DNA of 64,000 nt, from assembly GCA_021234155.1 (NCBI GenBank), contig JAJEKV010000038.1, forward strand, positions 8,073,179-8,137,178. The letters run 5' to 3'. This DNA is from Isoetes taiwanensis. Lineage: Eukaryota > Streptophyta > Lycopodiopsida > Isoetales > Isoetaceae. The notes beneath the pieces were generated by a model. It searched no databases. It saw only the letters and a list, made by a program, of their open reading frames with translations, and had not been told where the DNA came from. Shown in pieces: positions 21,869 to 31,971 of this stretch (position 1 is the stretch's first letter; each line of letters begins with the position of its first letter). Made by a program: the position numbers and the translations under genes.

Positions 21869-24800
21869 GCCATGGATCTTTTCAAAACTTTTGTCTCAAA
21901 TGAATGTGTAATTTCATTATTACTCATGCACATCTTTAAAAAGCATCATACATAAGCATTTTTATTAACTTTGTTTAGGCCAAGATGATGACACTAGCGA
22001 AATGTTGACTCATGTTTTCTAATCATGCATTCAATGGCATTGCCACTTTTTATGCAAAAAACCTAAATGGATAAAGGTTAAACATACCAGGGACTCATAT
22101 GGGGAGATCTTACAAAAGGGTTTCAAGCCTTCACACTACAAGGCATATGTAAATGCACCCTTTTCACTAACAAAACAATTCCGTTTTGAAAGCTTTCATC
22201 CTGCGAATGGCCAGTGCAAACAACTTTGCTACAGCCATTGAAATCTCTGAACTGCTGTAAGAGAGATAAATAATGCAGGATCAAAGAAAGCAGGTGTAAG
22301 TTTGTTGGAGGAGTTTCCATGTTTTAGAAGGCCATGATGCTAGCTATTCATTTTAGAAGATTGGGACTGGCAATCATTGATTATTAGTCGGGCAACGCCG
22401 GCACACGTTACTAGTCTACTTACTTAAAAAGTTTTGGGGTTTTCGATGTCGGGGGTGTGCTTCCGCCGCCAAAACTCACGCTTTTTCCCGCAAAAACGCG
22501 TTTTCCTGGGCTATTTTCTGTCTTCTTTCGTTCGCAAAAGAACTTCTCTCCGGGTGTGGGGCGGTGCCCGTGGGTTAACGCAGAATGGCGACGCCGGCCG
22601 AGCTCGCCAAAGCAGAGCATAGCAAAGCTTGATTTTGCAAGGCCACCGGTTCCACAAAAATCCATCGGAGTCCGGATATGACGGCGTGAGATTCACCTCA
22701 GCCTCATCATTTTTGCCAAGCAATGCCAATATATACCGGAGCAGATTTGAGTTATACATAATGAAAAGCAGCATTTGAGTTATTAGCGCAGAGTGTGCAC
22801 CGCGGCATTTCTTCTCCATCAACTTGGTGTAACCATCGGTTGTATCTTCCTTTTCCTTCACATTTGATTTCCAACTTCCTTTTTTACCTTTCTAATGGTG
22901 GTTTAGGGGATTCTTTAGGCTTTGTGGAGAGAGATACCTATGCCTTCCTTTATTTACGCATCCAAGCAAACCCAAGTAGCTTTGAGTTAGTGGGGTCGAC
23001 TTGGGATGGTGCCCGGATAGCGAGGGTAAATTTTTGAGTTTGCAAAACATTCGGTCAAATTTTGGGTGTATTCCGCAACATTTTCTTTCCTCTTTCGGTC
23101 CGGGATTGGGCAATTAATGGGCAGAGGGCGGTGGGTAATGCATAAGGTGGATAATCTTTGAATCTCGTTCCCGACTCTTCAAATCCATTTTCAAATTTGG
23201 AGTTTAGGGTCGCTGAATTCTTTGAGAGAGAGAGCTATGTGCGGTTCAATCGGTGGTCTACAACTATTTCGGCAAGTATCTTTTCCCTGCCCGATTGAAT
23301 CTCGAAAAGGGTTTTTTCTTCTCGGTCGATCTATGCCCATTATCACGGCTGGTTCACGGCATCTCCTTATATGGCTTCTTGGACCAGCAAGCGTGTGGCT
23401 AATCCGAGGATGAACCCATATTTTCTTAGCTTGGAGATCATAGGGTCCACAAAGCGGGATAACGTTCTTGGCGGTTGAGTTGTTTTATGCTTTACCTTCT
23501 TATTCTTTGGATGCATCATTCCGTGCTAATTTTTCATAATTTTGTATTACAGTTACCACATCTTTCGAAGTATGATTCGATCCTAAACCTAGCTGCAGTT
23601 GTTGAATCAATGGCAAGACAATAATGAGAGAATGATTTAGCGAGAAAATCATATTTCATAAATTAGGGCTCTACTCCACAGTCAAGTTTTCGAAGTTTAC
23701 CGCCTTTTATATTTAAAGTGATTGAGCTGGATCTGTGGCACACCATCTTGCTGTGCACACCAAATACGGTTTTGTGGAAGTTGAGGCGACTTCTTGCATA
23801 TTGGAGGTGCTAGAGAAATCGACACTATGCTCATATATAGTTGAGTGCTGTCATTCTTTCCTCTTGCTACTTCATTATGTTAGACTTGATGAAACTACAA
23901 TAAAAATTGTCATGGGATGAACACCTCCATGCCAATAAAGCTCATCCACATTTATGACTAATTAACACAATCACAAAGGTATTTAACAGTTTCATGCTAT
24001 TTTTGTACATCTTTTGAAGCATCTTTAGATTGCCATAGAAAAATCATTGTGTTATGTTGTGATTTTATACAGATGTGATTCGTTTTTAGGCTTTGAATAC
24101 TTGATCTTATGTTTACAAATTGCTATTGTCCATTGCTATTTTCTGACACTCTCGACCTTATTTCCTTGCATTCCGACGTGTATCAAGACTCCGAGTAGTA
24201 ACTTAGCTGTGCTGGATTTTACATTAGAAGCTCAAGAATGCCATTTTTTTTTTCCTTAGAGGACTTCCTTTTTTTTGTAGACTGTTGCATTCCAATTTTC
24301 TTGCTATCCATCTTTTTATCGGTTGTTATCCTTCTGTTTCTAACCAGTCTGCTCAAGATGGAAAGAAAATCAGATCATTTGGTGCAAAAATTGGCTAAAA
24401 TGGGTAGGTGGAACCCTAAACCATTGAAGTTATTTTTCCTCTGATCAAAACTTGAAGATATCTATTGGAGAGGATGATCGTTGAATATGATTTTTTCTTA
24501 GTTCTCTATTTGTTTGTTGAGTACGTTGCTGTCTTTACAGAATTTAGATATTCATTCCTTGCTACTTTGTTTTTGCAGATCCTCTCCGAGGTGGATTGAA
24601 TTGGGTCTGTGCACTTGATCAATGACATTTACCACCAGTGGAGCCCTTTCTCTGGCTATATTGCTTCTATTTTTTTGTACTTAAAAGCATCTATAGGTAT
24701 TCTGAGTCAAAAAACGTCCATCTTATTTTGGGTATTTCTATTATTGGAGGGTGTTACATCTTGGCATTTGCAGCATTTCTATTCCAGGGGCATTTGCAGC

Positions 24801-24984
24801 ATTTCTATTCCAGGTGTTTTCAGCTATTTGCTTCGGCTGTTGCAGTTTGTGTTTTTTCATCAATAGCAACCTCTGTTTTGCAGGTGATGAGAGCGAATAG
24901 TTGTATTTTTCCTCAGGATTTAAAGCACGGCTTGCTTGAAGAGCTTGAAGAGATGGTTTCATCGAGCGACCAGGATATTTGAAT

Positions 24985-25500
24985 ATTCACCTCGCACATA
25001 AGGTGAGACATGCTATCGGTCAGCTCAGGGTCTCATCTCATCAGCTCGAGATCGAAGCTGGTCGTAAAGTGCTAGTAGGCCGAAAGGTGGGCTTCGAAAA
25101 GAATCTGCAGACTATGTCACTTGAATGTAATTGAGTGGGAGGAACATTTCATCTTTACATGTCCGGTCTATTATGAAAATGGGTAGATTCCATTGCCTAT
25201 TTAGGAACCTACCTCCCTCTCCAAACTGACGCCTATGAGGATCAGAAATGTATAGCTCTTTTTCTTCACCAAATGACGTGCATAGAAGAAATCTATTAAA
25301 GGAGCAAAAGTCGGGGGAAGAGCGGGACATGAAAATGATCCCACGCGAAAGACCGATCACTTTCTTTCTCATTGGAGGTGATAATGATAATAAATGGAAG
25401 GCGGGTTCTCTCCCGGGACCATCTCATCCAATCTCAAAAGGAGTAACCATGAAAGTGTCGAGAAGAAGAAAGCGGACCCGGTAAAGGATAAACATAAGCA
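24985..25500 (+). pseudogene. LINE ORF2 C-terminal fragment inside Helitron 2
   Basis: One frame reads 'RHAIGQLRVSSHQLEIEAGR' and, after a shift, 'RICRLCHLNV' and 'EEHFIFTCPVYYE'. This is the R.S.H.L.IE.GR - C..C - EEH...CP.Y signature at the C-terminus of plant LINE reverse transcriptase polyproteins. The upstream reverse transcriptase domain is missing. It is either a LINE insertion into the Helitron or a captured fragment. Confidence 0.65.
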
Positions 25501-27528
25501 GATCCTTCAAAAGAGAAAAACAAGTCCGACATTACTTTTTATACTTTGAGCCCGTGGCCAAGAAGACAAAAGTTTCTTAATCTCATTGTTTTAGTTTTCT
25601 TTTTCCTTTTTTATGCAATATCTCTAGGTGGCTGCAAATGCGCCCCTAGCTGGACATGATTGATGTATATTTGGTCTCATAGACCCAAGCGGTCTCTCGT
25701 AGACGTTAATATAATCTTTCTTTCTTTCTGGAAAGATTCTCAATTGATTATCTTCTTTCCTGATGTATTTCTACATTTTATAGTCTGTAGACCCATACCA
25801 GAAGCTAGAGACTTGGTGCTGGTATTAACGGAGCTAGCAAGCTCAAGCTCTTGGTTTGATTCATCAAGCCAGCATTCAAACAAGCTACCTTAGAGTTATT
25901 ATATGACCATAATCAGGAGGTTATACAAGCCAACCCGGTGCTACATTTTGAAGGTTTCCTCTTTTGCATGTTAGTGGTCTACTGTTGCACTTTGAGATAA
26001 ATGAATCTCTCTTTAAGATGTATTGATTATTTGTATTCTCACATTTAATAGTGTCATCGAAGAATAGAAGATGATGGGGGTCTCTCAGCTCCCCATCAAT
26101 TGAGTTGGCTATGCGGGTGACGAGCAACGAGAGCAATTTCATGTAAGCGCCTTCTATTATTTTTCTAATATGATGTTCGTCGCTCGTTTTGTTGATTTGC
26201 GAAACCAGGGAGATAATAGACCAATTTGTTGACTTCTTTGTTGAGAGTTTGTTATGTGTGACTTGGCTTGATTATATGTAACTCTATGTTTGGAATGCTC
26301 ATCCTCACCGGTTTATTTACCAATTGTAATTTGATGCCTATGAATGCCGAAAGACCAATTTATTCTCATTGGTATATTTTTACTCGACCAAAATAGGTGC
26401 ATCGTGCCTTTTTTTTATCTTTATAAGCGCATTCCGCGGGCTTATATTTTGCATTTCGTGCTCTTTTTGTTGCAATATTCTTTCATGTACCTTTCTCGGA
26501 ACATCTTCTGTATTAAGAACTAAGAATAGCGGTTGATGCGCAGGCCAGTAGCATACTTTGGATTGATGCTTTTAATTTACTTTTTCTTAATGCTTATAAA
26601 GCGAGTTGGTGATGAATCTTAAGTTCTTTTCTTGCACCACATTATCGGTCATTTTCGCACTTCTTGCGGTTCTACTAGAACGACTATACATCCTCAAATC
26701 CATTCTTCATGAAGCGCGTATGCCCCACACTTATCATATGTAAGTTGTTGCGATTACGCACAAATGGAGGCATAGTTTGTTTTCATGACGCTTGATTGAT
26801 TGAGTACAATATTGTGTATCTATATATGCAGTGGTATTCAATCAAGAAATAAAACATGTAGGTTTGAGCCGCAAGGAGTTAAAATTGAAAAGCTTCGGAT
26901 TTGAAAACAGGTTCACATTGTTAATTCCAAAAGTATTCTATTGGCAAGTTAGAGCATGACCGGCTGTGCTATATGAGCAGGAGGCAGAATTGGTCTAGAA
27001 ATCTTTTATCCCCTTATTTTTTTACGCAAATTTGTGGCAGCAATGCTTATTGATCCTAATTTGAGTAAATGCAGAAGAGATATTAGGATGTTTTATTCTG
27101 GCCAGCTCTGGTTTGTATTATCTATATTGACGATCCTGGCATATACATCAATGATGTAAGGTAATACATGCCAGCTTGCAATGATGAGCAGACAACCTAG
27201 CTTTGTAACTCTTCAATTTTTGTCAGCCTGCAATGATAAGAAAACAATCTGGCTTTATAACACTCCAATTTTTGTCATCCATGTGTTATGTGTGTTCTAT
27301 ACATGTTTCTACTCTGCAAGTATAGCACTCCGTTTAAGATGGTAAGTAAAGGCCTGTTCACATAGTGTAGAAATAGGCTGTGTACTTCCAGCGGAATTAG
27401 CACTAAGGTATGTGTTGGAGGTATGTGTTGGTGTCTGAATGTACTGTTATTTAAGTCATAAATTGTTGTAACTCCCCTAAAAGATCAATTTTACATTGAA
27501 GCTCTATAGAAATACCGCTGCTACTTAT

Positions 27529-27561
27529 GCCCGGCAACAACGCCGGGCACACGTTTACTAG
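27529..27561 (+). other. Helitron 2 3' hairpin and CTAG terminus
   Basis: GCCCGGC-AACAAC-GCCGGGC forms a perfect stem-loop (27,529-27,548). The remainder to CTAG fits the Helitron replication terminator layout. Confidence 0.9.
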
Positions 27562-27947
27562 TTTATCTTCTTCAAAAGCTTTATGTTTTGATGCATCGTT
27601 TGATTCGATCACATTCGTCTTGAATGAATAACACAACTAAACACAAACACTCAGTTGCAGAATAGATGAATTTATGTTCAGTCCACATTCCAGACTGGTA
27701 ATATGCATTCACGAATAGTATCAAAACTTAAGTAGTAGCGTCAATTCTTAGCTTGACCCCGAATCCAGACTGGTATGCATCCATGAATAAGAGCAGAAAT
27801 AGTAGCAAAAATTCATGAATCAAGCGTTAGCTTGATCCAGATTCCGGAAATATAAACACGATACATAAGATAAAAGGCGGGCAGATACCAAGCAAAAATC
27901 AAAATCTTGAATATCCTCGCCAATCTTGAAATCTTGAACAGGCAATC
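27562..27947. repeat. 3' flank of the Ole e 1-like gene with an imperfect duplication
   Basis: Two related ~85 bp blocks (about 27,680-27,762 and 27,766-27,848) share 'CCAGACTGGTA(A)TATGCAT' and 'GCTTGA' phrases. The region is the downstream flank of the minus-strand gene, between its stop codon and the Helitron end. Confidence 0.5.
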
Positions 27948-29054
27948 CTAGAAACAGAGCAGATGAAAAAAGATCGCCGCAGAGATGGCTATGGCAGATT
28001 TGGAGAGTCTGGACATGGCGAATGACGAGGGCTTATTGTGCGTAAGATCTTCAGAATAAGCTCCGGCGAAATTAGGGGCAGAATCGGAAGGAAAGATCGA
28101 AAGTGCCGGAGCTGGAGCCGGAACGGAGATAAAATTAGGAAGCTGATCGTCCATAACTGAGGATTCTTGTGCATATGTAATAATAGGGCACATATTCGGA
28201 GTTCCGGAAGCTATGAAGCTGCATCCATGGGGATCAAGAAGCCTCACCGAGCATGTTTTCATTCCGGCCGCTGCCATGCCTTCCGGCATCTTCAGATTGA
28301 ATTCTCCATTCGCATTTGATGCTCCTGTTGCTACTATAATTGGCTGCCTTGAATCGCCTTGGCAGATTACTCCTACCTCTGCATCTGCTTGTAATCTTAG
28401 CCTCTTAGAACAAAAATCGAAACATACATATAAATTTACTTATGACAAATCGCCAAAAAGAAAGAATGCATTGGGATTAAGCCGAATTGAAAATCAGAAT
28501 TCCAAGATTCGAAATAAATCTATAAGAATTTGTGCATTAACCGAACAAAGACGGAAGCAAAAGAACATTTCATTTCCAACTCAAGAATGGATACAATTTG
28601 CTAACTTAAGAAGGAATGAAAGAACCAACGCGAAGTTAAAGAGAAACTGCCGGAATGCTAGATTGAAAGAACTAATGCACCAACACGAAAAGGAGCATTG
28701 CATTTCTAGCTCAAGAACAGAAAATTTTCATGAATATAAAGACGTCCTAACAAGAGAAACTGCCGAAATGGAAACATGCAAATGCAATATTGTAAAGAAC
28801 GATATGCAAGAATGAACATCAGATGGCGAATTATAACAAGAATCCAAACTTTACGAAAGAAACCTACAGATTTGATGCAAGAATGCAAGAGTGCCAGAAA
28901 TATTACAGGGAAGGGCAAATCCGCGTCCGGTCTGAGCACCAAAGCCACAGCGATCGCAAGTAATGGATCCTTGAGCACTGGATATTTTTGCACTGAGCTG
29001 CGCAGAAGCAGGCGCCGGTATGATCGCCCACAGCAGAATCAGAAAGCCCAGCAT
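27948..29054 (-). CDS. Pollen Ole e 1 / extensin-like secreted protein (two exons)
   Basis: Exon 1 (29,054-28,907) starts with a signal peptide ('MLGFLILLWAIIPAPASA') and then 'GSITCDRCGFG', the Cys-x-x-Cys opening of the Ole e 1 domain. It ends at a CCT/GTAATA donor. The intron is ~520 bp. Exon 2 (28,387 or 28,384 to 27,948) resumes in frame after an AG acceptor with 'AEVGVICQGDS', 'IIVATGASNANGEFNLKMP' and 'CSVRLLD', the family's beta-strand and conserved Cys pattern. A Pro-Ala segment ('SVPAPAPALS') and a hydrophobic C-terminus ('SAIAISAAIFFHLLCF') follow, suggesting a GPI-anchor signal. The predicted protein is about 195 residues with no internal stop. Such proteins are secreted to the cell wall and their biochemical role is poorly defined. 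A TATA-like CTTTATAAT lies ~47 bp upstream of the ATG. The choice of acceptor is uncertain by 3 bases. Confidence 0.75.
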
Positions 29055-29311
29055 TTTGCAAAGAATCAGAAGACGATAAGAGAGTTAAGACTTAACGAAA
29101 ATTATAAAGCTGCAGCTGTTGAAACCAGAACTCGAAGAGCTATTTACTTGTTTCTTCACGCTGACGTGTTATTATGTGACCTTGTCATCAGCTTATTTGG
29201 TATACATATTGAAATTCCAATTAGAGATAGGGTAGCCTAATGGGTTAATATAAACATAACTTTCGGCCTCATAATCATCTTTTAACCCCAAATCTAAGCA
29301 TAATGGACTGC

Positions 29312-29422
29312 GTAATCTACAGGAGGGGGGGCATTCTGCCTTTGTAGGGCCTCGAGGCGGCGCCGCTAGCCAAGGCGGTGCACGAGGGGCACGAGTGGAA
29401 TGCCCCCCCTCCCATAGATTAC
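29312..29422. repeat. Long stem-loop with 15 + 8 bp perfect arms
   Basis: GGAGGGGGGGCATTC pairs perfectly with GAATGCCCCCCCTCC. After a CA/CA mismatch the outer GTAATCTA pairs with TAGATTAC. The ~60 nt between is GC-rich and can pair further (CCTCG with CGAGG). It lies ~260 bp upstream of the Ole e 1-like gene's start. It could be a foldback MITE or a small-RNA hairpin; the sequence alone does not decide. Confidence 0.7.
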
Positions 29423-30355
29423 GGGACGTAATAAACGGTAGGTCCAATGTACGAACATGATCATGGATATGGGGGATGTTCTGGTGTGGAAACTAACTAG
29501 TTTCTGGCCTTAGAAAGCTTCAAATCAACTTGGACTGGCTGATAATCTGTGGCCATAGCCTTTATAAAATAGATTGCTGCTTTGTAGGCTAGAGCCTCTA
29601 TAAAATAGAATTCTGCTCGTCCCATGCTGCTTTGAGTCCGATCTCCAATCATGTTTCTTCCCTTGCTTCTGTGATTCCAAGCTCAACTTCTATTTCGAGC
29701 TCAAAGAAGACAAAGCTCTCTGTTTCGGCGACCTTGTTGAATAAGAAAGATAAGAAAAATTCAAAGAGGCACGAAATTGCTTTCTATATTGCTCAACCGA
29801 GTGGCATATGGCCTCAGCTATGGCTGCCATAGCTTGCTTGCCCAAGTTGAAAGTAAATTCGAAGCATTCATCTGTGCATGTATGCTGCTTAATCCCTACA
29901 AACCTTTGAGCCGTGGGTTGATTCCTAAGCAGCTTTGCAGTTGCCAAGTAGAGCCATGGCTTGATTCCTACAGAGCTCTTGACTTCAGCTTTGTTGAATC
30001 TGACACAACGCAAGCAATGCAAACCCCGGGTTTTGTTGAATCTGAGGGCGACTAACTGAAGACACAACGTAAACAGTGGCGAATCTGAAGGCTTCAGATC
30101 AAACAGGAAAACAAGGCCGGAACAAACAGGGGAACAAACAGGGCTAGAACACGCAGAATTTCACAGTAATTTGGTATTGTTTATTACGTTGTGTGCAATT
30201 TTGATAAGGTATCATAAAGACATCTTTTGAATGGGGTTTTTAAAGGATGAAAGGCCTTGGCTTTTTTTATGAGAACATGCAATGGTATGCTTTGGTTCAA
30301 ATAGATTCTCTACCATGTGGATTTCCATTTTGAGATGCACCCACAACTAGTGGTT
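29423..30355. other. Intergenic, no recognised feature
   Basis: Overlapping ORFs on both strands at 29,632-30,067 lack recognisable motifs, and none stands out by length or start context. This is the upstream flank of the Ole e 1-like gene and the insertion site of Gyp-B. Confidence 0.4.
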
Positions 30356-30360
30356 GCGTT

Positions 30361-31952
30361 TGTGACGTTCCACGTAATTATACGGTCTACTATACGGGAC
30401 ACGTACAAATACAAGCACGTCACTCCCTCAAGGTACGCTACCATGGGGGTATGGGAACTTAATTGCAACGTAGGGGGTTACCTTACAAAGGATTAAATTA
30501 GCTATGCTAATTTAACACATTATTAATAATAACCTATAACCTAGGAAATTGGGATAATTACCAATTGGGAAGGCGCCACCTGCCCCAATCGATTGGGCAG
30601 CATGGGGGTTGCCAAGTTTGGATGCCAACTTGACCCCTATCCCTGGGATTGACTCCTGAAGATCGACCAAGGAAGGCCGGGGAGGAGGCGCCATCAACCA
30701 CTGCGAGGAGAACCCCCATACCAGTCGTCCCTGTGAAGCCACAGCTGAATCTTCAACCGCCAGGAGATGGAGGCGCCCCATGGGAATGAGTCCAGCCAGA
30801 ATTCAGGTAGGTGGCTATGTGAATTCTAGTTAACACTTGGTTGTGTCCGTCCTTCTCTGTTCTCTTTGTAATTCAATCATAGAAACTAACCCTTGATTGT
30901 ACAAACAAGGTCTCTTTATATTCAATTCTGGTTCGTACTCTGAAAGGATGGATTGTTAGTTCTTTGTTTGATCTGACTCTGAAACGGGGGGGATTACGGT
31001 GGGGTAGAGGCCTCTGAACCGTGTACAGTAGTATGCTCCTAGATAGTGGCCTGTAAAGTCCCATTAGATGCAGGCTGTGCACAAGAACCCAGGGGTCCTA
31101 GATGCTATGGTGCGGCAGCACCCGGACAAGGAACAGTGGTGACATGAGGGTGGGGTCTTGCATGAGCATACAAGGCTCCTGAGACTCCCTGGTGGGCTAG
31201 GCCACGATGGCGTCCACGTTGAGGGGCGGTATGGGTCCGACACTCCACGGGTGTAGTGGTGTGATCCAGGTATGGAGCACCATGCACTTTGAGTAGATTT
31301 AGGGTGAGTAAGGGATGCGGATGGATGGGGTCGTGATGCGCGCGTATTCTCTAGCTCACCCATGGAACCCTTGTGATTCTCGGAAGGGGGCTTTCGAGCC
31401 TGCCTCATCGGACCAGGCGTCCATGAAACACGGAGTAGGCTCAGAGGGTGATGCCACGAGTTTTGCGTCTCGGAAGGCTATAGCAAAGCCATAGCATGAA
31501 TTGACCCATCGCAAAGTGTGCAGGGGAGGGGCGGATGGAGTGGACAACCCTAGCCAATGTTCTATGCCCGATAGCGCCATGCCAAGACTCGGTCTGGCGA
31601 TCTCTTGAGGCCCGACCATGTTCGATCCCCGCGGAGTGCGGTGGGGGTAGAACACGGGGTTTGGGTGTTTTCTTAGGATTAGATGCATATTCTATGCGTT
31701 GATATTTTGGATGGATCGCCACCCCCGTTGGTGGTTATTTATGTATATTAGTCTGTGTGTGCTAACCCTTGTATTCTTAGCGGCGTAGGAGTCCCATTGG
31801 CGTGGGTAGAATGACCCCTTCGTGTCCTTCTTGGGCCTCATTTCATAGATGGGCGAAATAGGCGGAGGCCACGCTCATGGTGAGATGATCGCCATGGGAG
31901 GAAAAGTCCCGATATGTATCGTCAGGGTCGTATATATGCAGGGCGTGCCACG
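30361..31952 (+). repeat. Gyp-B 5' LTR
   Basis: 1,592 bp, pairing with the 3' LTR at 41,763. The first ~300 bp are almost identical to the 3' copy. Further in it differs by recurrent changes at CTG/CAG sites (see findings), including its last bases (GCGTGCCACG instead of GCGTCACA). Confidence 0.95.
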
Positions 31953-31953
31953 G

Positions 31954-31971
31954 TGGTATCGAGGCCGTGAT
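31954..31971 (+). promoter_or_regulatory. Gyp-B primer binding site (altered)
   Basis: TGGTATCGAGGCCGTG, against the canonical TGGTATCAGAGCCATG of Gyp-A. Complementarity to initiator tRNA-Met is impaired after TGGTATC. Confidence 0.85.

Larger units (their letters stand above)
17894..22414 (+). mobile_element. Non-autonomous Helitron 1
   Basis: It begins with TCTACTTACTTAAAAAG directly after an A and ends with ...ACACGTTACTAG directly before a T, the 5'-TC / CTRR-3' termini and A^T insertion rule of Helitrons. A short imperfect hairpin (GGGCAACGCC region, ~22,388-22,402) lies ~11 bp before the CTAG. The first ~100 bp match those of Helitron 2 (CCAAAACTCACGCTTTTTCC block), so both belong to one family. 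No Rep/helicase coding is present, so it is non-autonomous. Its 4.5 kb interior looks intron-like and AT-rich. I could not identify captured exons with confidence. Confidence 0.85.
22415..27561 (+). mobile_element. Non-autonomous Helitron 2 (head-to-tail with Helitron 1)
   Basis: It starts with TCTACTTACTTAAAAAG at the base immediately after Helitron 1's CTAG. It ends with a perfect 7 bp stem hairpin, 13 bases and CTAG at 27,558-27,561, followed by T. It is 5.1 kb with no Rep/helicase reading frame, so non-autonomous. It carries a LINE ORF2 piece (24,985-25,500). The stretch at 24,638-24,982 has a hydrophobic reading frame that I do not recognise. The rest is AT-rich and intron-like. Confidence 0.85.

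Noticed and set aside
28213-29240. Plus-strand ORFs of 200 and 154 codons
   Set aside because: They are antisense to both exons and the intron of the minus-strand Ole e 1-like gene, which has a signal peptide, domain motifs and splice sites.
29312-29422. Intrinsic transcription terminator
   Set aside because: Such terminators are bacterial; the hairpin has no U-tract context and lies in a plant gene's upstream flank.
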